From an uncultured Eubacteriales bacterium (GTDB taxonomy: Bacteria > Bacillota > Clostridia > Oscillospirales > Acutalibacteraceae), in assembly GCA_900315875.1 (NCBI GenBank), contig ONAX01000001.1:1-64000 (forward strand): a DNA stretch of 64,000 nucleotides, written 5' to 3'. A program made the position numbers and the translations under genes. This document shows, in pieces, positions 1 to 8,039 of the stretch (position 1 is the first letter of the stretch; the number at the start of each line of letters is the position of its first letter). The notes beneath the pieces were generated by a model that saw nothing but the letters and a program-made list of their open reading frames with translations, was not told where the DNA came from and did not search any database.

Positions 1-28
1 CCACCGAATAAAGTAGCCATACGATCTG

Positions 29-161
29 CCTTCCCCTTTGGGGAAGGTGTCTTGCGGCAAAGCCGCAAGACGGATGAGGTCAACACCAAACTGCGGCGGA
101 GTGCCTCCGCTGTCAATTCGCGACAATCGCTCAGCTCCGCTTCTCTGCGCAGGCACTGCGC
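29..161. repeat. Composite palindromic intergenic repeat upstream of galE
   Basis: Four hairpins follow one another: arms 29-36/40-47 (CCTTCCCC/GGGGAAGG), arms 49-58/62-71 (GTCTTGCGGC/GCCGCAAGAC), a short CGGAG/CTCCG hairpin near 97-110, and arms 147-152/156-161 (GCGCAG/CTGCGC). The stretch at about 117-145 is the reverse complement of sequence at about 24,615-24,645, so this is part of a dispersed family. It ends a few bases before the galE -35 box. No protein is predicted here. Function is unknown; it resembles REP- or MITE-like elements. Confidence 0.75.
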
Positions 162-167
162 CGCATG

Positions 168-196
168 TTGACAAGTGGGAGGGATTATTTTATAAT
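168..196 (+). promoter_or_regulatory. galE promoter
   Basis: A full-consensus sigma-A promoter: TTGACA at 168-173, a 17-bp spacer and TATAAT at 191-196. Transcription should start near 203, giving a short leader of about 34 nt before galE. Confidence 0.85.
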
Positions 197-236
197 TGTA
201 TGTACGAGAATATTAAACAGTAAGGGAGTATGACTT

Positions 237-1247
237 ATGACAATTCTTGTAACAGGCGGCGCCGGATATATAGGCAGCCATACCTGCGTAGAGCTTCTTA
301 ATGCAGGCTATGATGTGGTAGTGGTTGATAATTATTATAACAGTGTTCCCGAGGTTCTCAACCGCGTTGAAAAAATCACAGGTAAGACACTGAAAAGATA
401 TGAATGTGATATCCGCGACAGAGAGGGTCTGGAAAAGGTATTTTCCGAAAATAAGATAGACGCTGTTATTCATTTTGCAGGACTTAAGGCAGTCGGCGAG
501 TCAACAAAGCTCCCGATGCTTTATTATGAAAACAATATTTCCGGCAGCGTTGTTCTGTTTGAGGTAATGGATAAGTTCGGCTGCAAGAAAATAGTATTCA
601 GCTCGTCTGCAACCGTATACGGAAATAATCCCATCCCCTATAAAGAGGATATGCCTACAGGCGACGTCAGCAGCCCCTATGGCAGAACAAAGTACTTTAT
701 AGAAAAGATACTTGGCGATATTTACGTTTCCGATAATGAATGGAGCATTTCTCTGCTGAGATATTTCAATCCTATCGGAGCACATGAAAGCGGCCTTATA
801 GGCGAGGATCCGAACGGTATACCGAATAACCTCATGCCCTTTATCTCAAGAGTAGCTATCGGTAAGCTTCCGTGCCTTACCGTGTTCGGCGGAGATTACG
901 ATACAAAGGACGGTACATGCATCCGCGATTATATCCATGTCGTTGATCTCGCAAAGGCTCACCTGTGCGCAGTAAAGAAAATACTCGGCTCCACAGGAAT
1001 TGAAGCTTATAATGTAGGCAATGGTAAGGGCTACAGCGTGCTTGATATCATCAATGCATTTGAAGCTGCAAGCGGAATTAAACTCAACTATGTTATCGGC
1101 GATCGCCGCGCAGGCGACCTCCCCGCATTCTATGCCGACGCTACAAAGGCAAATACTGAGCTCCAGTGGCATGCGGAATATGATATTGACAAAATGTGCC
1201 TTGATACCTGGAATTTCCAGAAAAAAAATCCGGACGGCATAAAATAA
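237..1247 (+). CDS. galE: UDP-glucose 4-epimerase
   Basis: Interconverts UDP-glucose and UDP-galactose with bound NAD in the cytoplasm (Leloir pathway and supply of surface-sugar precursors). The N-terminal Rossmann motif GGAGYIGSH covers residues 7-15, the serine/threonine cluster is near 122-126, and the catalytic YxxxK pair is Y148 and K152. The length of 336 residues is typical. The ATG follows a GGGAG ribosome site and lies about 34 nt behind a consensus promoter. The next gene starts about 20 nt downstream, so galE may head a five-gene run to about 4.1 kb, although the partner genes have unrelated roles. The family assignment is very secure; an epimerase acting on UDP-GlcNAc cannot be excluded. 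Confidence 0.96.
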   Translation: MTILVTGGAGYIGSHTCVELLNAGYDVVVVDNYYNSVPEVLNRVEKITGKTLKRYECDIRDREGLEKVFSENKIDAVIHFAGLKAVGESTKLPMLYYENNISGSVVLFEVMDKFGCKKIVFSSSATVYGNNPIPYKEDMPTGDVSSPYGRTKYFIEKILGDIYVSDNEWSISLLRYFNPIGAHESGLIGEDPNGIPNNLMPFISRVAIGKLPCLTVFGGDYDTKDGTCIRDYIHVVDLAKAHLCAVKKILGSTGIEAYNVGNGKGYSVLDIINAFEAASGIKLNYVIGDRRAGDLPAFYADATKANTELQWHAEYDIDKMCLDTWNFQKKNPDGIK

Positions 1248-1266
1248 AATCCCGCCGGGAAGGTAA

Positions 1267-1818
1267 GTGAAAATCAGAATGAAAATTCTATCAGCAGTAG
1301 AAAAGGGCAGACCCTCGTCAGAGCGCCCGGAAATTGAGGAAAAATGCTACGATCTTCTTGATAAATTGGGTATCGGATATTTAAGGGTTGACCACGAAGC
1401 AGCTATGACAATGGATGACTGCAGACTATCCGGAGAACTTCTGGGAACAATGCTCTGCAAGAACCTTTTTCTTACAAACCGTCAGAAAACAAAATTCTAC
1501 CTGCTTCTGATGCCTGGTGATAAGGAATTCCGGACAAAAGATCTGTCCGCACAGATAGCAAGTGCAAGACTGTCATTTGCAGGAGAGAAACTCATGGGCG
1601 AGCTGCTCGGAGTAACCCCCGGTTCTGTCAGCGTTCTGGGACTTATGAATGATAAGGAAAAACGCGTGCGGCTGCTTATCGATTCGGACGTTTTACGTTG
1701 CGATGGCTTTGCATGTCACCCCTGCAGGAATACTGCAAGCATTGCCTTTCCTCTGCGCGATCTGACAGAAAAAATTCTGCCGTCGCTCGGGGTTGAATAT
1801 ACGGAGGTCACGCTCTGA
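1267..1818 (+). CDS. YbaK/ProX-family aminoacyl-tRNA deacylase
   Basis: About 183 residues matching the YbaK/prolyl-tRNA-editing superfamily, whose members hydrolyse mischarged tRNAs such as Ala-tRNAPro in trans. Visible hallmarks are the N-terminal helix followed by VDHEAAMTMDD, the lysine-bearing CKNLFLTNRQKTKFYLLLMPG strand (the family's conserved K-N-L-F-L) and the GxTPGSVSVLGL loop. The residues flanking the lysine and the stand-alone length fit the ProX (PrdX) branch better than INS or EbsC. The start is uncertain: GTG at 1267 or ATG at 1279. The stop overlaps the next start by one base, indicating translational coupling. Substrate specificity is inferred. Confidence 0.85.
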   Translation: MKIRMKILSAVEKGRPSSERPEIEEKCYDLLDKLGIGYLRVDHEAAMTMDDCRLSGELLGTMLCKNLFLTNRQKTKFYLLLMPGDKEFRTKDLSAQIASARLSFAGEKLMGELLGVTPGSVSVLGLMNDKEKRVRLLIDSDVLRCDGFACHPCRNTASIAFPLRDLTEKILPSLGVEYTEVTL

Positions 1819-2459
1819 TGAATGACTTCGATAAGCTTCTGTCCGTCGTGTCAAAACAGGCAAGAGCGGCAGGCGTTCCGATATCAGGGAATATCGATCC
1901 GAAAGTCAAAGTCAATTCCCGTGCTAAGCGGCGATTCGGAATGTGTAAAAAATCCGGCAGCGGATTTATAATAGAACTGTCGCAGGTGCTGCTTGACGCA
2001 CCGGAGATGTCTGCAAGACAGACTATAGCACATGAGCTTATACACACCTGCCCCGGATGCCTTAATCACGGAAATGATTTCAACCGCTATGCAGGTATAA
2101 TGAATGAAAAATACGGCTACAGCATAAGCCGGACAAGCTCTCCTGAGGAGCTTGGTATAAAAGAAGACCAGTCAGCAGCAAAGTACATTATTAAATGTAG
2201 GCGCTGCGGCAATACCATAACCAGGATGAGAAAAAGCGCTCTGCTTTCTCAGCTCGACCGTTGCCGCTGCAAGCTTTGCGGGGGCAGTCTGTACCTTGCG
2301 GGTGGCAATGTGCCCTCAGATATAACACTCGAAGCAAAATATATTCTTAAATGCAGAAAATGCGGTATTGAAATACCGAGAATGAAAAAGAGCCGTGCAG
2401 TTATGTATCCGTCACATTACAGATGCAGCTGCGGCGGCGAGCTCAGACGCATAAAGTAG
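1818..2459 (+). CDS. SprT-like zinc metalloprotease with two zinc ribbons
   Basis: 213 residues. The N-terminal half carries HELIH at residues 72-76 followed by CPGCLNHG, the arrangement of SprT-like (SPRTN-related) zinc proteases with the third ligand histidine downstream. The C-terminal half holds two similar zinc ribbons, each beginning Y-I-(I/L)-K-C-R-(R/K)-C-G and closing with CRCKLCG or CSCGG. A GGAGG ribosome site precedes the ATG, which overlaps the stop of the deacylase. SprT-like proteins cleave DNA-protein crosslinks in eukaryotes, but the bacterial role is poorly known. The duplicated ribbon suggests nucleic-acid binding (inference). Confidence 0.8.
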   Translation: MNDFDKLLSVVSKQARAAGVPISGNIDPKVKVNSRAKRRFGMCKKSGSGFIIELSQVLLDAPEMSARQTIAHELIHTCPGCLNHGNDFNRYAGIMNEKYGYSISRTSSPEELGIKEDQSAAKYIIKCRRCGNTITRMRKSALLSQLDRCRCKLCGGSLYLAGGNVPSDITLEAKYILKCRKCGIEIPRMKKSRAVMYPSHYRCSCGGELRRIK

Positions 2460-2467
2460 GTGAAACC

Positions 2468-3286
2468 GTGCAAAACGAATATCCGCTTATCTGTCCCGTA
2501 TGCGGTGATAGCCTTTTTCAGCAGGACAGAACATACCGCTGCGGCAGCTCACATAGCTTTGATACCGCGCGCGGCGGCTATATAAATCTTCTGACGGTAC
2601 AGAAGCGCCATTCAAAGGTGCCCGGGGACGCAAAGGATATGCTGCTTGCAAGAAGGGATTTTCTGGAGCGCGGTTTCTATATGCCGATCTGCCGCGATGT
2701 TGCACAGTGTATCAACCGGTATGCAGACAGCAGCTCTCCGCTTGTAGTTGACTGCGGCTGCGGCGAGGGATATTATACCGATAAAATAAGAGAGCTTTGC
2801 TCCGCGCGGTGCGTCGGGGTGGATATTTCAAAAGAGGCTGTACGCATGTGCTGCCCGAGAAATAAGGAAATCCTGTGGACGGTTGCTAATATAAGCGCAA
2901 TTCCGCTTGCAGACAGCAGCGCGGATGCAGTTACGGCGATATTTTCTTTATTCCACGAAAAGGAATATCACAGGATTCTGAAAAGCGGCGGTATAGTTGC
3001 AGAGGTAACTGCAGGCTCACGGCATCTTATTGAATTAAAACAGCACATATATAAAGAGGTCTTTGAGCAGCACAAATCTCCGGCACCTGCCGGGGAAGGC
3101 TTCGAAACACTGGAGCTTCGTGACGAAAGCTTTGTAATCAGTCCCGGCAGCGAAGAGCTTGCTTCGCTGCTTGCAATGACACCACATTCAAGAAGAATGA
3201 GCCATTCACTCAGGGAACAGGCAGCATCTCTTGAGGGTATGGATGTTACCGTAAATTATATTATAAGGGTTCTGAAGAAAAAATGA
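2468..3286 (+). CDS. rlmA: RlmA-like 23S rRNA (guanine-N1) methyltransferase
   Basis: Class I SAM-dependent methyltransferase of the RlmA family, which methylates G745 or G748 of 23S rRNA. The N-terminal zinc finger has CPVC at residues 9-12 and a C/H pair in the YRCGSSHSF segment, followed by the family-specific stretch ARGGYINLL...KVPGDAKDMLLARRDFL. The SAM-binding motif is VVDCGCGEGYY. The GTG at 2468 is chosen because AGGTGA lies just upstream; an in-frame start at 2423 would overlap the previous gene deeply and lacks that support. The stop overlaps the next gene as ATGA. The length of about 272 residues suits the family; RlmA-I versus RlmA-II cannot be told. Confidence 0.85.
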   Translation: MQNEYPLICPVCGDSLFQQDRTYRCGSSHSFDTARGGYINLLTVQKRHSKVPGDAKDMLLARRDFLERGFYMPICRDVAQCINRYADSSSPLVVDCGCGEGYYTDKIRELCSARCVGVDISKEAVRMCCPRNKEILWTVANISAIPLADSSADAVTAIFSLFHEKEYHRILKSGGIVAEVTAGSRHLIELKQHIYKEVFEQHKSPAPAGEGFETLELRDESFVISPGSEELASLLAMTPHSRRMSHSLREQAASLEGMDVTVNYIIRVLKKK

Positions 3287-4098
3287 AAAGAGGAAAAACA
3301 TTGGGCAAGAAAATTTCAATTCTGCTTCTTTGCGTAATGCTGACAGGACTTTGCGCATGCCGCACGAAGGCTCCGTCGGATACGGCGGATACAAGTGATT
3401 CCGTCGGAGCTTATGTCGATGAAAGCGGAACGATAGTTTATACCTTCGGCGATCCGGTAGAAACCTCCCGTGATGACGGTCAGCTTATCCACAGAAGCGC
3501 TAATGAAGCAACAGATCTTCCTGACGGCAGTATTACACTGCAGCAGGCGAAGGATATCATAGATACATGCGCATTTGAACAGCTCTATCTGCCGTGCAGC
3601 ACGTCATCTTTCGGGAAATACTACGAGGGTACAGAGAAAATCGGAACTGCCGGATATCTTGTATTCAGTCTTTATGTCGAAAAGAACGGCACAAGGCTTT
3701 TTGTCGGTACGCATGTTCTGGTCAGCACTGACGGTAAAAGCGTGGTAAAGGAAAACTGGGCAGGTACCCACGAGAGTGTAAAAACCGACAGTACAGGGGA
3801 AGATAAAACCGAAAAGGAGCTTTATCCTGAAGCGGATGTGTCCCCGACAGAGGCAATATTTGCAATTTACAGTAAGGATAAGGAAAAGCTCGGACTTGAA
3901 AATGAGCTTATTGATTATACCTTTGAAATAGATACAAAGTTGCACACAATAAAAAGTGTCCCGTGCTATAAGCTTACACCCAAGCTTTACTATACAAAGT
4001 CGGTAAAAATGTCGGCTCCGATATATGTTTCCTCGGACGGCAAAAATAATGTTATGATAATGGATACTGCGACCTCAGAATATTCGGTCGTTTCATAA
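3283..4098 (+). CDS. Hypothetical lipoprotein
   Basis: 271 residues with a lipoprotein signal: basic start MKRGKTLGKK, hydrophobic core ISILLLCVMLTG and lipobox L-C-A-C, giving an acylated cysteine near residue 26. The mature part is acidic and Ser/Thr/Asp-rich at first, then has two similar beta-rich segments, each with a conserved-looking YxxxxxAxFAI or LTPKLYY stretch. I do not recognise the family. The ATGA overlap with the rlmA-like gene shows it is translated in the same unit. It is presumably tethered to the outer face of the membrane. Confidence 0.75.
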   Translation: MKRGKTLGKKISILLLCVMLTGLCACRTKAPSDTADTSDSVGAYVDESGTIVYTFGDPVETSRDDGQLIHRSANEATDLPDGSITLQQAKDIIDTCAFEQLYLPCSTSSFGKYYEGTEKIGTAGYLVFSLYVEKNGTRLFVGTHVLVSTDGKSVVKENWAGTHESVKTDSTGEDKTEKELYPEADVSPTEAIFAIYSKDKEKLGLENELIDYTFEIDTKLHTIKSVPCYKLTPKLYYTKSVKMSAPIYVSSDGKNNVMIMDTATSEYSVVS

Positions 4099-4123
4099 AA
4101 AAACAGAAAAGGAGATTTTTTCT

Positions 4124-5305
4124 ATGATTATCAAACCCAAGGTAAGAGGATTTATCTGTACAACAGCTCATCCCGAGGGCTGCAAGGCTCTCGTAAAGGA
4201 GCAGATCGATTATGTCAAGGCTCACAAGAGCGCTGCAAACGGCCCGAAAAAGGTACTTGTAATCGGCTCATCAATGGGATACGGTCTGGCTTCGCGTATA
4301 ACTGCAGCTTATTCCTTCGGTGCTGCTACTATCGGCGTTATTTTTGATAAGCCTGCATCCGGCAACAGGACTGCAAGCTCAGGGTGGTATAATACAGCAG
4401 CATTTGAGCAGCTTGCAGCAGAGGACGGACTGTATGCAAAGAGCATTAACGGCGACGCTTATTCACAGGAGATCAAGGATAAGACCATAGAGCTTATCAA
4501 GGCTGACCTCGGCAAGGTTGACTGCGTTGTATACAGCCTTGCAGCACCGCGCCGCACCGCACCCGACGGAACAATGTATACATCTGTTCTGAAAACAGTC
4601 GGAGAAAGCTATACCAACAAAACTATTGACCTGAGAAACCGCACTGTTTCCGATATAACGGTAGAGCCTGCAACAGAGGACGAAATCAATGCTACCATAA
4701 AGGTAATGGGCGGCGAGGACTGGAAGCTCTGGATTGAGGCTCTGAAGGCCGCCGATGCAATTGAGGATGATGCCGTAACAATGGCATATTCATATATCGG
4801 ACCCGCAATCACCCATCCCATGTACGCCGACGGCTCCATCGGAAAGGCGAAGGACGACCTGTTTGCAACTGCAAAGCAGATGACCTCTGACGGAACAATA
4901 AAGGCATATATCTCAGTAAACAAGGCTCTTGTAACACAGTCAAGTGCAGCAATTCCGATAGTTCCGCTTTATATAGGTATACTTTTCAAGGTTATGAAGG
5001 AGCAGGGCTGCCACGAGGGCTGCATTGAGCAGATGTGCCGTCTCTTTAACGAAAAGCTTTACGGCGGCAATGTCGAAACAGACGACGAAAACCGTATTCG
5101 TATGGATGACCTGGAAATGCAGGATCATATTCAGGCGGAGGTAAATAAGCTCTGGGATAAGATCAATACGGATAATATCGCAGAGTGCGCAGACCTTGAC
5201 GGATATTTTGAGGATTTCTATAAGCTCTTCGGCTTCGGCGCAGACGGTATCGATTACGAAGCAGATACCGACGCTGACGTAAAGATTCCGAGTATTACCG
5301 AATAA
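4124..5305 (+). CDS. fabV: Trans-2-enoyl-CoA/ACP reductase, FabV/TER type
   Basis: NAD(P)H-dependent reductase that saturates trans-2-enoyl-ACP (last step of fatty acid elongation) or enoyl-CoA such as crotonyl-CoA. Diagnostic features: start MIIKPKVRGFICTTAHP, cofactor motif GSSMGYG at residues 48-54, and the FabV/TER active-site pattern Y-x8-K (Y234, K243 in the MYADGSIGKAK segment), longer than the Y-x6-K of FabI. 393 residues is the family length. A GGAG ribosome site lies before the ATG. It stands 25 nt behind the lipoprotein gene and may be co-transcribed. Whether it serves lipid synthesis or a butyrate-like pathway cannot be decided here. Confidence 0.93.
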   Translation: MIIKPKVRGFICTTAHPEGCKALVKEQIDYVKAHKSAANGPKKVLVIGSSMGYGLASRITAAYSFGAATIGVIFDKPASGNRTASSGWYNTAAFEQLAAEDGLYAKSINGDAYSQEIKDKTIELIKADLGKVDCVVYSLAAPRRTAPDGTMYTSVLKTVGESYTNKTIDLRNRTVSDITVEPATEDEINATIKVMGGEDWKLWIEALKAADAIEDDAVTMAYSYIGPAITHPMYADGSIGKAKDDLFATAKQMTSDGTIKAYISVNKALVTQSSAAIPIVPLYIGILFKVMKEQGCHEGCIEQMCRLFNEKLYGGNVETDDENRIRMDDLEMQDHIQAEVNKLWDKINTDNIAECADLDGYFEDFYKLFGFGADGIDYEADTDADVKIPSITE

Positions 5306-5398
5306 ATAGTAAAACAGACACCTGGTATATTTCCCTGGAAAATATTACTGAACAATTATTTAGCACCAAAATAACAATTATATCATGAGAAAATAAAT

Positions 5399-5602
5399 AT
5401 GGTAACGATTAAAAAAATAAAAAAGCGTTTCGGAGGCTGTGTGTGCCGTCAGTGCATAAACAAGACCTATAAGCTGCATCTTATCCATCAAAACTGCATA
5501 TATGGTCTTATGTATCCGGCTCAGTGTCCGAATTGCATGGAAATGAAAAACATTGTAACGGGACTGAAGCTCAGCGGCTTTCTTAAGCTGCTGTTCAAAT
5601 GA
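5399..5602 (+). CDS. Small cysteine-rich (zinc-ribbon-like) protein
   Basis: 67 residues with a basic N-terminus and paired cysteines C-V-C-R-Q-C and later C-P-N-C, spaced as in a small zinc ribbon, ending in a basic amphipathic tail. Codon usage resembles the neighbouring genes, with many third-position G/C. A good terminator follows at 5619-5654. The ribosome site is weak (GAGAAAA), and an upstream ATG is closed at once by a stop, so ATG 5399 is the only sensible start. No family recognised. A shadow frame runs on the other strand but lacks a ribosome site. Confidence 0.55.
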   Translation: MVTIKKIKKRFGGCVCRQCINKTYKLHLIHQNCIYGLMYPAQCPNCMEMKNIVTGLKLSGFLKLLFK

Positions 5603-5618
5603 TAATATGATGAGAGTG

Positions 5619-5654
5619 ACCCCCGACACAGCTTTTGCCGTGCCGGGGGTTTTC
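5619..5654 (+). terminator. Intrinsic terminator after the 67-residue gene
   Basis: Stem ACCCCCGACAC / GTGCCGGGGGT with one mismatch, followed by TTTT and a T-rich stretch. Confidence 0.7.
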
Positions 5655-5803
5655 CCGGGTATTTATTTTTTCAGGAAATTGGGTTATCTGTATCAATCGG
5701 CAAGGGGGTCAAAGGGCAGAGTTTGTCTTATCAGATTGCATGTCTCAATAATTTTTTTGGGAATGCCTGATATGACTAAATACAATATTTTTTTAAATTA
5801 TTA

Positions 5804-5832
5804 TAGACTTTACGCTGGTTTTGTTATATAAT
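5804..5832 (+). promoter_or_regulatory. Promoter of the PrsA/SurA-like lipoprotein gene
   Basis: TAGACT at 5804-5809, a 17-bp spacer and a perfect TATAAT at 5827-5832. The predicted start is near 5839. The region between the terminator at 5654 and this promoter shows no other recognisable element. Confidence 0.65.
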
Positions 5833-5875
5833 AGACCTATGTGTTTAGAAACTATCTGAAAGGAAGACGTATATA

Positions 5876-6964
5876 ATGAAAATCAGCAAGATCGCAAAAC
5901 CAATTGCCGTAATCGGCGCCGCAGCAGTTGTTCTGGGCGCATCCGGCTGCAGCGATACAACCTGGAGCTTCAAAACTGACGCCAAGACGCTTTCAAACGG
6001 AGAATGGATCTATTATACCTATGCCGCATATAATTCAGCACTTTCTAAGGTTGAAGAGGAAAACTACGACGGTAAGGATATTGAAACCCGTACCATCGAG
6101 GGCAAGACAGGCGCCGAATGGATTCAGGAGGAAGCTAAAAAGACATCACTTGCTCACCTGACAGTTGAAAAGCTGGCAGCTGAAAATAAGGTCGAAATCG
6201 ACAAATCCGTTGTAAAGATGTATAAGTCACAGTACAGCGACTATTACAAGATGGCTGAATCCCTGTACACCAGCCTCGGCGTATCAGAGGACAGCTTTGC
6301 CGATATCAATGCGACATACCCCTATGTTTCAAACCAGCTTTTTGAATACCTTTATGGTACAGACGGTCCCAAGGCTGTAAGCGACGATGAGATCAAAAAG
6401 TATGTTACAGAGAATTACACAGATTACTATTATCTGAGCTATTCCCTGACAAAGACTGACGACGAGGGAAAGACCGTCAGCATTGATGAAGAAACCCTTG
6501 ACAAGGTTGAATCCAAATTTGCAGACTATGCAAAAATGCTCAACGAGGGCAAGACCACAGCTGACGTTGAAACTCAGTACAAGACAGATTTTCAGCTTGG
6601 CGAAGATGATACAGTTCCTTCAAGAAGCGCATGTGAGGCTCTTGACAAGAACGAAGGCATCAGTGATGATCTGAAAAAGGCAATCACCGATCTTAAGGAA
6701 AAGACCGCAACTGTTGTCAAGATCGATGACACACAGTACATGATCTACAGAGGCGATATCAAAGCCAAGGCTGATTCAGTCGGCAGCGAGGAAGCAGATG
6801 CTCTCTCAAAGAGCTCGGTTCTTTACTCAATGAAGAACGAGGAATACAAGGCTTACCTCGAGGAGGAGCAGAAAAAGCTTTCATACGAAACAAATGATGC
6901 ATGCCTGTCAAAGTATACGGTAAGCAGAACAGTTTCCATTATCCAGTCTGAATCACAGAAATAA
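5876..6964 (+). CDS. Lipoprotein, PrsA/SurA-like foldase candidate
   Basis: 362 residues with a lipoprotein signal (lipobox G-A-S-G-C, cysteine near residue 25). The mature N-terminus contains a W-(S)-F...TLSNGEWIYYTYAAYNSA segment and a helical GAEWIQEEAKK region like the chaperone part of PrsA/SurA foldases; a DDEIKKYVTENYTDYYYLSYSL segment resembles the entry to a parvulin domain. The PPIase core itself is not clear, so only a relative of this family is claimed. Expression is likely strong, given its own promoter, an AAAGGAAG ribosome site and a solid terminator behind it. It would act outside the membrane, perhaps in folding of secreted proteins. Confidence 0.55.
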   Translation: MKISKIAKPIAVIGAAAVVLGASGCSDTTWSFKTDAKTLSNGEWIYYTYAAYNSALSKVEEENYDGKDIETRTIEGKTGAEWIQEEAKKTSLAHLTVEKLAAENKVEIDKSVVKMYKSQYSDYYKMAESLYTSLGVSEDSFADINATYPYVSNQLFEYLYGTDGPKAVSDDEIKKYVTENYTDYYYLSYSLTKTDDEGKTVSIDEETLDKVESKFADYAKMLNEGKTTADVETQYKTDFQLGEDDTVPSRSACEALDKNEGISDDLKKAITDLKEKTATVVKIDDTQYMIYRGDIKAKADSVGSEEADALSKSSVLYSMKNEEYKAYLEEEQKKLSYETNDACLSKYTVSRTVSIIQSESQK

Positions 6965-6996
6965 AAAAATAGGCTTCGTGTTGATGAAGCCCGTAC

Positions 6997-7033
6997 ACCC
7001 GGTCGCTGATTTACGGCGATCGGGTTCTTTTAT
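6997..7033 (+). terminator. Intrinsic terminator
   Basis: Ten-pair stem ACCCGGTCGC (6997-7006) with GCGATCGGGT (7016-7025), one G-U pair, followed by TCTTTTATTTT. It ends the lipoprotein transcript before the convergent tcdA. Confidence 0.8.
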
Positions 7034-7035
7034 TT

Positions 7036-7749
7036 TCAGTCTGTTTCAGCAAGTGTTCTGACAACATGGCCTGCTATAATAAGCCCGGCAGCAGATGGAA
7101 CGAATGCCGCGCTTGCAGGGGTGAGCTTTCCGCTTTCCGTATCATAAATGCGCCGCGCAGGTTTTCTCGGTTCTTCCTTTGAGTAAACGACGGTAAGCTT
7201 GCGTATGCCGCGTTTTTTCAGCTCTTTGCGCATAACGCGGGCAAGAGGACATACGGAGGTTTTATAAATATCCGCAATCTCAAAAAGCTCGGGATGAAGC
7301 TTGTTTCCCGCTCCCATTGAGGATATTATCGGTGTACCGGAGCTGTCTGCGCGCATTATAAGCTCAAGCTTTGCGCTGACGGTATCAACGGCGTCAACTA
7401 TGAAATCATATTTTGAAAAGTCAAACTGATCGGCATTTTCGGGAGTGAAAAAGACATTGTGAGCGTGTATGATAACATCCGGATTTATGGTTTTCGCTCT
7501 TGCGGCGGCAGCTTCAGCCTTGTACATGCCGACAGTTTCTGTTGTTGCTATTATCTGGCGGTTGATATTGCTGACGGAAACTGTATCGCGGTCGATGATA
7601 TCCAGCTCTCCTATACCGCTGCGCACAAGCGCCTCTATCACATAGCCGCCGACTCCGCCTGCACCGAAAACGGCAACGCGCGATTTTTTCAGCCTTTCCA
7701 TAGCCTTATCCCCGAGCAGCAGCCCGGTACGCTCAAAGATACCCTCCAT
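7036..7749 (-). CDS. tcdA: tRNA threonylcarbamoyladenosine dehydratase, ThiF/E1-like
   Basis: E1-like ATP-dependent enzyme that cyclises t6A37 of tRNAs to ct6A. The nucleotide-binding loop GAGGVGG is at residues 29-35, the metal and adenylation residues lie in IIDRDTVSVSNINRQ, and the family tail includes SSMGAGNKLHPELFEIADIYKTSVCPLARVMRKELKKRGI. The start at 7749 is set by a GGAGG site 6-10 nt upstream; the longer in-frame reading to 7860 adds a hydrophobic, unlikely N-terminus. 237 residues is typical. It is divergent from hrcA and has its own promoter. Confidence 0.92.
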   Translation of the reverse strand: MEGIFERTGLLLGDKAMERLKKSRVAVFGAGGVGGYVIEALVRSGIGELDIIDRDTVSVSNINRQIIATTETVGMYKAEAAAARAKTINPDVIIHAHNVFFTPENADQFDFSKYDFIVDAVDTVSAKLELIMRADSSGTPIISSMGAGNKLHPELFEIADIYKTSVCPLARVMRKELKKRGIRKLTVVYSKEEPRKPARRIYDTESGKLTPASAAFVPSAAGLIIAGHVVRTLAETD

Positions 7750-7780
7750 TATAATACCTCCGCAAATGATGATATATGTA

Positions 7781-7809
7781 ATTGTACCACAGATAATAGC
7801 TTTGCTCAA
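7781..7809 (-). promoter_or_regulatory. tcdA promoter
   Basis: On the minus strand: TTGAGC (7804-7809), 17-bp spacer, TACAAT (7781-7786), about 30 nt upstream of the tcdA start. Confidence 0.7.
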
Positions 7810-7958
7810 CTGGTGATTAACCAATGAAACAGAAAAAGCTTTAGCAGTTCGGCATAACATTTGCTAAGCCGGACTATAATATACTATATTGCTATGTTCC
7901 GGAATGGATGTTTTTTATCTGAAAAGTGATAAAAATCTAAAATTATTTAAAAATTGTA

Positions 7959-7987
7959 TTGACAAAGGGTGGCTTTAGTGTTAATCT
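7959..7987 (+). promoter_or_regulatory. hrcA operon promoter
   Basis: TTGACA at 7959-7964, a 17-bp spacer and TAATCT at 7982-7987. The predicted start at about 7994 lies at the edge of the CIRCE operator, so HrcA bound there would block initiation. Confidence 0.85.
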
Positions 7988-7996
7988 ATAAGTAGA

Positions 7997-8023
7997 TTAG
8001 CACTCAGACACCGAGAGTGCTAA
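7997..8023 (+). promoter_or_regulatory. CIRCE operator
   Basis: Perfect CIRCE element: TTAGCACTC (7997-8005), a 9-nt spacer and GAGTGCTAA (8015-8023). This is the known HrcA binding site and lies between the promoter and hrcA, implying autoregulated heat-shock control. Confidence 0.97.
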
Positions 8024-8039
8024 CGAAGAGGTGGGCAAT

